Position numbers and translations under genes: made by a program | Origin: Polytrichum commune | Taxonomy: Eukaryota > Streptophyta > Polytrichopsida > Polytrichales > Polytrichaceae | Assembly: GCA_950295325.1 (NCBI GenBank) | Contig: OX485806.1 | Coordinates: 32,612,001-32,676,000 of the forward strand | Direction: 5' to 3' | Length of the DNA: 64,000 nucleotides | The notes under the pieces: model-generated | The model's input: the letters and a program-made list of their open reading frames with translations, nothing else | The model's database searches: none | Told to the model about the DNA's origin: nothing | Shown here: positions 12,733 to 21,845 of the stretch, piece by piece | Position numbering within the stretch: position 1 is the stretch's first letter | Layout: each line of letters starts with the position of its first letter

Positions 12733-13382
12733 TCCACATGGCTTCCTACATGGCATCAAATGGATCATGTTTCATGGTCACTTGGATTGTTTTCAAAAAC
12801 CACCTCTTGGAGGTAGGCCTAACACAAAACCAGGAGACCATGGCACTCCGAACACTCACAACCGTTGATTTATTCTATTGTATCATATGTGAGGACCCAC
12901 ATGAATAAAAATTCGTTAAAAAAGCAGTCGGTTGAGGACCCGGTCACATATGACTTCCACACTACACTTGAGAGTCCGTGACCACACTACATGATTTTGG
13001 AGGTGTCTTGAGACGGCCTTTGGACACTCTCTTTTGGGCTCTCACAATTCCATGGTCACGGCTCTTGGCTTGTGTTTGAAGTGGCCCTTACTACACACAG
13101 TTTGCAAGCCAACGTAACACCTTTCAGTTGACACGGAGGAATTGATGAGCTTGGAACACTTTGTCATTCCAGGGTGTGGAGTATGAAGATCGTGTGCCAA
13201 AATGTTCCATTTTCACAGTCCTGGACAGAAAGAAAAGAAAAGAAAAGAAAAAATAACGCCCGTACAAGGTACCAGCATGAATGCGAGCCTGTTATCCAAA
13301 TACTTAACACGGCAGACTGTGTTGTAGTATGAGGGTTTATGCCTCTTTGAGAGGTGGGCTCTAATATTTTGTTTTTAGTCCC

Positions 13383-13881
13383 CTATTTTTTTAGGGGGGG
13401 TGACATAGTGGCTTGTTTGTTTTTGAGTTTTCTCTTGTTGAGGACGAGGTAAGTGAGGTATTTAATGGCGTTTTGGTGTATATTTTTCATGAGGGTTTTG
13501 ATGTTGTGTTTTGGGATTTTAAGGTTGTTTAGTTTGTTAATAGAGTGTTCGTGTATAGCTCCTCGGACACCAGCTGTGGTAGTGATAAGGGGGTTCGTTT
13601 TCCACCCTTCATTTTGTATGTTATTAATTAGTGGGTCATATTTGGTGTGTTTGTGTGTGAGGGCTTGTTCTGGGAATCTATCATGGCAATATGTGAATTC
13701 TATGAATTGTATTGTGTGTGTGGGGGATGGTAATACAGGTGTTGGTGTGTGGTTTGGGGCCCCTAATATATTTAGGATGTCTAGTCTTAATTTGGCTTGG
13801 CATTGGCATATTGGATGTGGGCATGTGCATTTTATGAGCCATTCTAGGATAGTTTGTTCTTGGGTCCGGTTATTGAGGGTG
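13383..13881 (-). pseudogene. LINE fragment: restriction-like endonuclease C-terminus
   Basis: About 165 residues aligning with residues ~2215-2365 of the full-length LINE ORF2. The Cys-rich stretch (KCTCPHPICQCQ), the block IQFIEFTYCHDRFPE and the KY of the endonuclease motif are kept. The first catalytic aspartate position reads LD rather than the PD of the intact copy. The frame is open to its stop at the LINE 3' end. It continues at 14848-14922 beyond the solo LTR. Confidence 0.85.
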
Positions 13882-14847
13882 TATGAGCCCAAAATGGGGG
13901 CTCACATTGATTTTATGCTTAGAATATGTTTAGAGTTGAACGTGATGTCATTATTAAAATATCGAGAATCATAAAAAATAGTGAGGTTGGGGTGGAATTA
14001 TGTTTTCAGCCTTAGGCTTGTGTGGCGTGTTTAATTTAAGGGATTAGCGGAATTAGTGGTTGGGTGATTAGGTTGAGTGTGTGTGTGTTTAAGTTAAGGG
14101 GAAGGGTCTTAGGTTTAAATGTTTGAATTAGGGCCTTACCGTGTTGGTTTAAGGGTTGAGGGCTTAGTGGATAGGCTTGGGTTTCAATTCCATCTGGAGG
14201 TTTTAGGCCTCGTGGGGTCGTGTGGTTCTCTCTCTTCTGGAATTGCCCCTTGCTGGACTAATGCGGAGAAGTCCGAAGCAGCTGAGAGCTGCAAAAGCTG
14301 CTGGTTCGGCGAAAGGCTTACGCTGCTGGATTCGGAGAAAGGCTTACCAGTTGAGAGCTGCAAGAGCTGCTGGTTTCAGCGAAGGGAGCTGTAGCTGCTG
14401 GCCGCCGAGGCGATGACGGGCGCTGCCCGGAGCCAAACATCGTAGATTTGGTGAGTAGTCACCGAGACTGAAGCCGAGATAGGGTAGGGGGCCGGTGGCA
14501 TTAATGGCATATTGCATTAGGGGATAGTTAATTAAGGAAAAACAGAGGATTAAAGTTAGGAAATTAGCTTATTAGTAAACTAGTGGGGGCCACCGTGACA
14601 TTAGGGGGGGGGGGACTTATGCGTGATTCGTGCGTGGGTTGTGATAGAGTGTGTAGGAAAGTGATAATAAAGAAGAGCGTTTTTCAACGCTTGTACTCAT
14701 ATCGTGAAGTAAAGCAGTGTGCCAAAATTGATGTGAAGTGTAACGTAGGTTAATGATCTTGGTGAATGGGATTACATAAGAAATGGATGTGAGCCCCATG
14801 CCCCCACCCGGACTACGACGCATGAGGGTGGGTGGTTTGGTCTCACA
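13882..14847 (+). mobile_element. solo LTR, 966 bp, inserted in the LINE
   Basis: Starts TATGAGCCC and ends CTCACA, with target duplication GGGTG at 13877-13881 and 14848-14852. It is a second member of the LTR family at 11759-12701, in opposite orientation. Removing it and one duplication copy restores the LINE reading frame (Ala-Cys-Thr-Leu-Asn-Asn), which supports these boundaries. It contains GCTGCTGGTT-type internal repeats near 14270-14400 that the other copy lacks. Confidence 0.88.
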
Positions 14848-14922
14848 GGGTGCATGCATTTGTTAGTGTGTAGAATCGGGTACGTTTGTTGGCTTGTAAT
14901 GTTTGAGTGATAAGGTGTACCG
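14848..14922 (-). pseudogene. LINE fragment between the two large insertions
   Basis: This 75-bp segment encodes residues matching the stretch between the zinc knuckle and the C-terminal endonuclease of LINE ORF2 (HLITQTLQANKRTRFYTLTNAC against the equally long segment of the intact copy). It connects exactly to 13876 once the solo LTR is removed and to 25841 once the gypsy element is removed. Confidence 0.8.
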
Positions 14923-15466
14923 TGTCGTGTAAACTAAGATCGTTAAACACAACAGATCGAGTGTCGGCGTCAACATCAATTAGCAAAATAAAATAGCAAA
15001 CTAAAATGCTAAACAACCACCTCTTCAAGATGAGGGTTTCTCTCTCCAAGCTTAAGAAACTAAAATGTCTCCTTACAAAGCTTAAGAAACTCTAAAATTC
15101 ACACACAAGAGTCAAGCTATCTCTCACTCCACGAAGGGAGAATCCAAGAGTGCAAGTGGTGGAGAAAGAATGCAAAGGCTTTACTCATAATCTACTACAC
15201 CATAGCCATGAGAAAGCAACAACAAGCTCTCTCTCTCTCAAAACACATTCACAAGACTTGACTTGACTTGACAACAATGGCAAGTCAAGAGGCATTCCTC
15301 TCCATACAACCCCAATCCTATGTGGAGTTCATCCATGGAGTGGATGAACAACTAACTAGGACTCCCAATGGAGTCCGTTACTCATCCCAACACACATGGA
15401 CTCCTAGTGGAGTCCATTTACTCCTAAATCGACGTGACTTAGCCCCCGATGTCACCTCACGTGACA
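14923..15466 (-). repeat. 3' LTR (436-bp core plus 107-bp extension)
   Basis: The core 15031-15466 (TGAGGG...GTGACA on the plus strand) matches the right LTR with two substitutions. On the outer side 108 further bases (14923-15030, starting TGTCGTGTAAAC) reach the target duplication. The first 107 of these are repeated at 15469-15575, just inside the core. The outer end TGTC mirrors the element's other terminus (TGTCACG on the minus strand), so the extension behaves as the true element end. Confidence 0.85.
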
Positions 15467-15468
15467 GT

Positions 15469-15575
15469 TGTCGTGTAAACTAAGATCGTTAAACACAACA
15501 GATCGAGTGTCGGCGTCAACATCAATTAGCAAAATAAAATAGCAAACTAAAATGCTAAACAACCACCTCTTCAAG
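15469..15575 (-). repeat. internal copy of the 107-bp LTR extension
   Basis: Identical to 14923-15029. It is separated from the LTR core only by two bases, so the minus strand reads ...ACGACA-AC-TGTCACG... This resembles a junction between two LTR ends. The right LTR core (25401-25836) has no such extension on its inner side. Confidence 0.85.
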
Positions 15576-15588
15576 TGCCCCCACTAGC

Positions 15589-16303
15589 CTCGGGGGGTGC
15601 ACCTTTCATTAAAACCTAGAATTACGTGCGTTCACTGCATACTCTAAAAACCCCCTATATACAAGTTATTTTTTGTGAAATAAAGTAATACACATACAAT
15701 TGCAACAATAAATATACAAGTGACAATATGTACACAAAAAAAAAATCCATTCATATATAGTTATTAACATAAGTATACAAATATACTTTTGAACAATAAT
15801 CAACCCCTATAATATGTATAACAAAATATCCTAGCTTTCATCAGCAAAGTCGTTGAAAACTTTTTCATCTCCTGGATGTAACTCATAAACATTTGATTCA
15901 CCAATATATGTCATTATAGCCAATGCAATTATTGTCTCTAAGTCTACCATCAAATGATCAGTAAGATCATATATCCACTTGTTGTTAGCCCCTTTTTGAT
16001 ACCAACATAAACCAATCTCCACGTTTGATGGACGGTCCATCAAGTCAATTGGATCCTTATACTCCACCCAACGATTACAAAACTTCCTCCGCATCCAATA
16101 TGAAAACTTATGATATGTAGTATAGTAACAATACCATACAAGTACAATTATTGTATAATTTTTAAAGGCCTTCCATATATGTACGTAATTATAAATTATA
16201 ACATGTATACCATATGTATACGTAATACGACAAGGTCCAAATCAATACCCCTCATGTGCACTCACGTATACTTGTACATGTTTAGTACAGTGCACCCCCC
16301 GAG
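15589..16303. mobile_element. 715-bp DNA transposon with perfect 14-bp TIRs and 8-bp target duplications
   Basis: Left TIR CTCGGGGGGTGCAC (15589-15602) and right TIR GTGCACCCCCCGAG (16290-16303) are exact inverse complements. The flanking 8-bp duplication is CCACTAGC (15581-15588 and 16304-16311). The duplication length fits hAT-type or P-type elements, but the TIR is not one I recognise. It inserted into the 3' untranslated region of the gypsy element, so it is younger than that element. It has no transposase domain. Confidence 0.88.
15831..16094 (-). CDS. 87-codon unrecognised ORF inside the small DNA transposon
   Basis: The only sizeable frame in the 715-bp element. The predicted product is acidic at its C-terminus (HPGDEKVFNDFADES) and has a Trp/Tyr-rich centre (LCWYQKGANNKWIYDL). 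I do not recognise it. It could be a remnant of an autonomous element's protein, a captured host exon or a chance frame; the start is only the first Met. Confidence 0.3.
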   Translation of the reverse strand: MRRKFCNRWVEYKDPIDLMDRPSNVEIGLCWYQKGANNKWIYDLTDHLMVDLETIIALAIMTYIGESNVYELHPGDEKVFNDFADES

Positions 16304-16623
16304 CCACTAGCAGATAAGGAGCCCCTCCAATCGGCTAGGAACAAACACACTCATCGGTAGAGTTGTTGAACATGATGAAGTTGTTGCTACATCTATACAT
16401 ATTCAATTGGGTAGTAGTAATCTAAGGAATTAAACTCATGATTGAGAAAGTAATCTAAGAACTATAGGCTGGGTGCAATTTGAGCCCCATCCTTAATCGC
16501 CTTCAACCATTTATGTTGAATTCTTGGATAACTCTTTCAATGTGATTTTCAATCCCATAAAATTTCCAACCAACTAAATAACAACTTCACCACTAAAACA
16601 TGTGGTAAACATCCACAAAATCC

Positions 16624-17832
16624 TCAATCATGACCATTAACGGCCACGGAATGAGAGGCTTTCCGACAACGAGGACAAACCCAATTGCCAGAAGGAAGAA
16701 TAAAAAAGGGAGGTGTCAAACATGCCATGTGCCATCCACGTTGACATTGGTCGCACAATAACATTGTTGCAGCCCCTTTCTTCTCTCCACAAACATAACA
16801 AGGCAGACCCTGTGGTACAACCGCCAACTCGGAATGCACAGAGCCGTCGATGGGAAGGTGACATGGAGCACAATTCTTTGAATGCTCACGACATTCCCGT
16901 CCATCCTTGCCTTCAAGCAATAATATACCACTTGGCAAGACATCTTTCACCCGCAAAATCGTGCGCCCAGCCTTGACATCCAATGTAGTAGGCGCCTCCC
17001 GTTGCAAGTAAACATAATCCCCCTTGGAAAATCTACGAACCTGAGGTCGATAAGCTCCACTGCGGATCCGGGCATACCGTAATGTATCACGATGTTGAGC
17101 AATATTTAAGTTCTCCATAGCCATAGGCATGGCCTTTTGGAAGAACGTTGCTCGGTCATGAAGACATTGAGCCCAAACATCTGGATCATCCAAGTTTACC
17201 ACGGGAGCCAATTTCTCTCACACCGAGCTAGGTAAAATTGGTTCCCGTCCATACAAGAGTTGGTAAGGACTATAGGATGCCAAAGATGCTTGCCTGCTGA
17301 AACGATAACCCATTGCTATCCATGGTAGCATCAAGTCCCAATCGCGATGGTTGCCATGAAGCAATCCATACTTCCGCAAACCGCGCTTAACCGTCTGAAC
17401 AACTCGTTCAGCTAAGCCATATGCCTCAGGGTGATCTCTGGAAGTTGTCCGATGATCAATCAAAGCCTTGGTACACAAAGCCTCGAAAGATCCAAGGAAT
17501 TCTCTCCCTTGATCCGTCAACACCTCTGCAGGTGCTCCAAACCGTGCCAAAACTCGATCAAGAAATGCCATAGCTGCCAATTCTGAGGAATTTTGGGGAA
17601 GAGCCACGAGTTCAATCCACTTACTAAAATGCCCCACCATCACAAGCACATACTTGGAACCACGTGGAGTGATAGTAAGCGGTCCGGCAAAATCCAAAGA
17701 CCAACGATATCCCAAGCCCATAATAGGTAAAGACTGAAGTTGAGGTGACAAAGTATTAAAACTTGACCTGACCCGGTCACATACTTCACACCGAGAAACA
17801 TAAGTGGCAACCTGTTGGTACATACCAGTCCA
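16624..17832 (-). CDS. gypsy integrase core with C-terminal PHD finger
   Basis: DDE integrase that would insert the cDNA into chromosomes. The HHCC zinc-binding module straddles the upstream boundary (HFGVQRTHSMLRNQY, then YVSRCEVC). The catalytic core shows WSLDFAGP, LTDQGREF and the final Glu in YGLAERVVQTVKRGL. After a GPY/F-like region the C-terminus carries a C4HC3 PHD finger in place of the usual chromodomain: in the last 195-residue segment Cys138/141, Cys153/156, His161, Cys164, Cys179/182 with LLCDQCQRGWH and CLTPP. In-frame stops at 17830-17832 (expected Trp) and just before 17211 interrupt the frame. The frame is shared with RT and the methyltransferase. Confidence 0.88.
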
Positions 17833-19767
17833 TCAATATTGGTTGCGCAACATAGAGTGTGTCCTTTGCACTCCAAAATGTCCAAGCTCCTCGTGCACTT
17901 GCCGCACCAAAGAAGCTATTTGATCTGGCTTGGGAACGATGCGCCTCGTTCCGTTCGGCCACACACGAAATAACAAGCCGTTTGCCCAACGAAACCTTGT
18001 TATCCGGTGACTAACTCTATCTCGCTCCATAGAAGATAGTCCAAAAGGAAATATCCCTTGTTGAAGTTTGTGCAAGACCGCCTGGTCTTCCCACACATCA
18101 CTAACAACGAGAGATTTATCAACCTCCTCATCTTGCTCTTCCACAAAGATTTCAGTAGCCAATCCCGACATCATTGTGAGATATGTGGCAACATGCCAAC
18201 CCGGTACTGCCTCACGATCACAATCTCCATGCCACCTGGCTCCAGTTAAATCCTCATCTGAAGGACTTGGATTGCGAGACAATCCGTCTGCATCTAAGTT
18301 GGCAATTCCTGCTCGGTGAACAACTTCAAAATCATATTCCTGAAGTAACAATGCCCACCTAGCAAGTTTTCCGGTGAGCTTATCTGATTCTATAAGCCAT
18401 TTTAAAGACTGATGATCAATCACCAAAGTAAACTTTTGCCCATACAAATAAGGTTGAAAATGTGCAATGGCCCAAACGGCCGCCAAGGCCTCGCCTTCAT
18501 AAGAAGAATAATTAGATTCAGCACTATTATTACTTCTAGATGCATAAGCCACCACATATTCCTTTCCCTCTTCATCTTTCTGTGTCAATACCGCTCCCAA
18601 TCCCACTGCACTCCAATCCGTGTGCAATTGAAAAGCTCTAGACACATCCGGGCGTCGAAGCACTGGCGCTGAACCGAGCCTCTGCTTCAATGTATCAAAT
18701 GCCTGTTGTTGTTCTCGACTCCAAATCCATGGTTGGTCTTTTCCCGTGAGAATGGTAAGAGGTTTGGCAATTAAACTAAAGTTTTTGACAAACCTCCCAT
18801 AATAATTTGCCAATCCTAGAAATGCACGAAGCCGTGGTACATCACTAGGTGCGGGAATTTTGTGCAAAGCATCCACCTTCGCTTGTTGCACACCAAGACC
18901 GCCAGGAACAATCATGTGGCCTAAATAGGGCAATTGATCATGGAAAAACTTACATTTTCCATGATGTAAACGGAGTCCCCACCGTTGAAGTCGTTCAAAT
19001 ACCGCTTGCAAATGTCTCACATGATCCTGTGGACTATTACTAAAAATGATAACATCATCAATGTAACATCTAGCAAACGGCAAACCAGCCAATAATTGGT
19101 CCATCACCCGTTGAAATTCAGCTGGTGCATTCTTGAGACCAAATGGCAGAAATTTCCAATGATAAAGTTGATCCTTGCCATCTTTATCAATTCCCCAAAA
19201 TGCGGTCTTCACCCGATCACCCAACAACAAAGGTAATTGGTGATAACCAGACCTCAAATCCAGAGTGCTGAAGATTATAGAAAATTCCAGTGCATCAAGC
19301 AACTCCTCCGGCATCGGCATTGGATATCGATCCGACTTGGTCTTGCGGTTGACTGGACGATAATCACCACACATCCGTTTTTCCGTCCAGTTGCCAAAGA
19401 TATCCTTCTTTGACGGCATAACCGTGGCACAAGCATACTCTCCATTGGAGAGTTCAATCAATTCCGCTGCCAATAACTCTTGACATCGAGTTTGAACATC
19501 CAACCTTTCAGATGTACTAAGTCTGTACGGCCGTCTGAAAATAGGGTGTTCGTCCTCGAGTTGAATACGAACAGGTTTACCTTTATATCCTTCAAGATCA
19601 TGAAGATTAAAGGCAAAACAATTACGGTAAGAGCGAATAAATGCCCGTACCTTTCGTGCTTTGGCACCAGTAAGCTTTAGCCCCACTTCAATTGGCCAAT
19701 CGTCAAACTCCGTGGTTTCCTTCTTCATAGAAGGATTGCCACTTGGTGCCAGTACAGCCTGTGATTG
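17833..19767 (-). CDS. gypsy reverse transcriptase and RNase H
   Basis: 631 codons from the first Met (19728), open apart from the flanking stops. The RT shows the palm order CGDYRPVN, FSTLDLRSGYHQ, WKFLPFGLKNAPAEFQR and catalytic RCYIDDVIIFS. The thumb and connection are followed by RNase H with FQLHTDWSAVGLGAVL, Glu in YEGEALAAV and Asp in VIDHQSLKWL. It is in the same frame as the upstream methyltransferase, separated by one TAG at 19768-19770, and as integrase downstream. This is consistent with one pol polyprotein PR-MT-RT-RH-IN. Confidence 0.93.
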   Translation of the reverse strand, partial: QSQAVLAPSGNPSMKKETTEFDDWPIEVGLKLTGAKARKVRAFIRSYRNCFAFNLHDLEGYKGKPVRIQLEDEHPIFRRPYRLSTSERLDVQTRCQELLAAELIELSNGEYACATVMPSKKDIFGNWTEKRMCGDYRPVNRKTKSDRYPMPMPEELLDALEFSIIFSTLDLRSGYHQLPLLLGDRVKTAFWGIDKDGKDQLYHWKFLPFGLKNAPAEFQRVMDQLLAGLPFARCYIDDVIIFSNSPQDHVRHLQAVFERLQRWGLRLHHGKCKFFHDQLPYLGHMIVPGGLGVQQAKVDALHKIPAPSDVPRLRAFLGLANYYGRFVKNFSLIAKPLTILTGKDQPWIWSREQQQAFDTLKQRLGSAPVLRRPDVSRAFQLHTDWSAVGLGAVLTQKDEEGKEYVVAYASRSNNSAESNYSSYEGEALAAVWAIAHFQPYLYGQKFTLVIDHQSLKWLIESDKLTGKLARWALLLQEYDFEVVHRAGIANLDADGLSRNPSPSDEDLTGARWHGDCDREAVPGWHVATYLTMMSGLATEIFVEEQDEEVDKSLVVSDVWEDQAVLHKLQQGIFPFGLSSMERDRVSHRITRFRWANGLLFRVWPNGTRRIVPKPDQIASLVRQVHEELGHFGVQRTHSMLRNQY

Positions 19768-21174
19768 CTAGTCCGTGGAGAGGGCAACACCTTTGCCTCC
19801 ATCATCTGCACTTGAATCCAAATGCGTATCCTCTCCACTACAATCAGTTTGTGTAGCTAAATAGCTACCCACATATGAAGTATCACCAAAAAATAGAATT
19901 GGAAACATTTTATGGGCCTCCAACTTTCCAAACTCCTGGGCCAAAGCCGAAAAAACACGTTGAGCTCGAAGCTCTTCCGCAACATGTTGTTTCAAAGAAA
20001 ATAATTCCTCGGTGTCATTGACCTCAATGTGATCCTTGGATTGCGGCTCCATTGCCCCCTGACCATTGTTCTCTGCCCTCAGAGTAAACAATTGGTCATC
20101 CATACGTTGTTGAGCAGCAAGACAAATTCCAATCATCCACACAATGCTATTAAGATCCATAGCTTGCCCCAATAGAAAACGTCTCTGACCTTCCTGAAGC
20201 CCGTGAGCAGCCGTGGTACCTGTAAAAAAACCCATGGCGCGTTCCCGCTCATCTGCCGTAGGCTCCTCATAAGTTTGGGATTTTAAATCCCAAACCATGC
20301 CAGGTCCACGAGATCGAAATGCAAAAGACTGTGGATATGTCACAAAAGTAGGTAGTGCACCTCTCGGAATGCCCACCTTGTTAATTAATGCAAATGGCAA
20401 GGTATCATCCTTGGTAACTGCCAAGGAAACACGATGATCATCTAAAATGTTATCCACCTTGCGATCCATAAGGCGGGGAATGCGGGCAATCGCCGATGAA
20501 AGCACCCGAGGTGATACCAAGTTGGTCCAAAACCAACGAGGCCGATGAGCAAATGATCCCAAAGATGCAGCATCCAGAAATGTTGGAGTACCTAGAATTT
20601 GGTTAATGTACTCACCATCCTTCACCACTTTGTGCCGGGTATCACCCAATAATGGTACATTTTCGAAAATGTACTTTGGCGGAGTTGATTGGTGGATAAA
20701 CCACCATTGCGTCAATCGCATCAAATCCGCAAACAAACTAGACCTAGGATCATCCAATCCCTGGCCAGTTCCTGCCCGCGAATGACCTTGACAAGGCCAT
20801 CCTGCAATAATCAAATCCACGTGGCCCAACCTTCTCAAATCCTCATCACTAATCATAGTGACATCTTGAGGAAGTTGACCACAACATTCATGAATGGCAG
20901 AGGCTGACAATTGTGCGGGGTATCTCAACAACAATTGTTGGATGTGGTGTCGGACGGCTCTGTTGGCTGCATATCCATTGTCCACATGAATATATCGCCA
21001 AACTGTAATTCCAGCTTCCAACACTGCCGCCAAACCTGTGCCAATGCCTCCAAAGATCTCCACAAGGACAATACCTTCAGGTGATAGTTGCCAACGAATG
21101 GGTTGAGCAAAGAAAATGAGGATGAAGTTGGAGGTGCCTCTCCAAGCTCCAAATCCGCTACAATGTGTCGACAA
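19768..21174 (-). CDS. C5 cytosine DNA methyltransferase domain inside gypsy pol
   Basis: 468 open codons (first ~22 may be out-of-frame sequence). It would transfer methyl from AdoMet to cytosine C5. Motifs in canonical order: I FGGIGTG (41-47), IV GWPCQGHS with catalytic Cys128, VI ENV (171-173), VIII RPRWFWTN (211-218), and a motif-X-like LLGQAMDLNSIVW near 335. DAASLGSFAHRPRWFW resembles DNMT3 (DA..vsaAHRaRyFWgN) more than the rearranged plant DRM enzymes or CMTs, and no chromodomain or BAH is present. The C-terminal ~100 residues link to RT. All key catalytic residues I can place are intact, although neighbouring pol segments carry stops. Confidence 0.9.
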   Translation of the reverse strand: MSTHCSGFGAWRGTSNFILIFFAQPIRWQLSPEGIVLVEIFGGIGTGLAAVLEAGITVWRYIHVDNGYAANRAVRHHIQQLLLRYPAQLSASAIHECCGQLPQDVTMISDEDLRRLGHVDLIIAGWPCQGHSRAGTGQGLDDPRSSLFADLMRLTQWWFIHQSTPPKYIFENVPLLGDTRHKVVKDGEYINQILGTPTFLDAASLGSFAHRPRWFWTNLVSPRVLSSAIARIPRLMDRKVDNILDDHRVSLAVTKDDTLPFALINKVGIPRGALPTFVTYPQSFAFRSRGPGMVWDLKSQTYEEPTADERERAMGFFTGTTAAHGLQEGQRRFLLGQAMDLNSIVWMIGICLAAQQRMDDQLFTLRAENNGQGAMEPQSKDHIEVNDTEELFSLKQHVAEELRAQRVFSALAQEFGKLEAHKMFPILFFGDTSYVGSYLATQTDCSGEDTHLDSSADDGGKGVALSTD

Positions 21175-21845
21175 TGGTCGGATAACTCCTTAGGAGTTCG
21201 CCATGGTGGAGGTGGATCCTTGACATGACGAGCATGAATTTGAAAAGATGGTAAAAATTGTTGTTCTGCCGCATTACAAGTGTAGTCCATTGTTTCCTCC
21301 AATAAAACTAGAGCACAAGGCAAATTTGCAACTGAACCGCTGCAACCAAACATTGCCTCCGCAACCATAGTCATAGCAGTGGCTGCAAATGTGACGGGAA
21401 TAAATACCTTCCTGCCATCTCCAGTGGACCATCCCGGTCTAATCCATGCCTCTTCCGTCCAATTATCCAAACCAAAGCCAAGTGGGTAAAGAGCTTGCTG
21501 ACCAACAAGTATATCATAGTTGGTAGCATTAGTAACAACACACTTCATTGACAAATGAGTGTAAGTAGGCCCTGCCCCCACATGAAAAATCAAACGTAGA
21601 GGTGCCTTGGTGTAACCTGTTGCATATTTAGTGCCCCCTATTGAAGTCACAATAGTGAATGGACAAGGATCCAAGCTTGCTGGCGTCAATCCAAGACTGT
21701 CGGCAAGTCCTTTGCCAATCATAACCGGTTGAGCACTGGAATCCATCATAACTCTCAGTGGTGTAGCACGGATAGTGGGCATATCCGTGCGTGAAACGAC
21801 AAACAAAGATTTGTCGTTCATCAGCCGTACAACTCCAGGTTGCAA
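20925..21845 (-). pseudogene. gypsy aspartic protease region
   Basis: The retropepsin-like fold is indicated by VMMDSSAQPVMIGKGLA (catalytic Asp in a D-S-S context instead of D-[ST]-G) and the later hydrophobic NYDILVGQQALYPLGF typical of the second half. It lies in a different frame from both gag upstream and methyltransferase downstream. The true coding path appears to leave this frame near 21110-21130, and codons below that are out-of-frame sequence. Whether the shifts are mutations or recoding signals is unresolved. Confidence 0.7.

Larger units (their letters stand above)
11203..13087. mobile_element. Tourist-like MITE (about 503 bp when reconstructed) with nested insertions
   Basis: Terminal inverted repeats start GGGCCACTTCACACACAAG on the left, and the right end is its inverse complement with one mismatch. 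The flanking 3-bp duplication is TTA (11200-11202 and 13088-13090), as for PIF/Harbinger elements. Without the internal insertion, 161 + 342 bp remain, almost the length of the second copy at 46177-46677, which aligns over its whole length in inverted orientation. There is no coding capacity, so it would need a transposase supplied in trans. A SINE-type insertion sits at 11364-12732. Confidence 0.87.

Noticed and set aside
13882-13974. Initial reading that the LINE fragment continued through 13882-14030
   Set aside because: That alignment needed gaps and stops; the sequence instead matches the solo LTR at 11759-12701, and the true LINE continuation is at 14848-14922.
15268-15483. 71-78 codon frame present at both LTRs (also 25638-25874)
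   Set aside because: It lies entirely within LTR sequence, is duplicated only because the LTR is, and has no recognisable domain.
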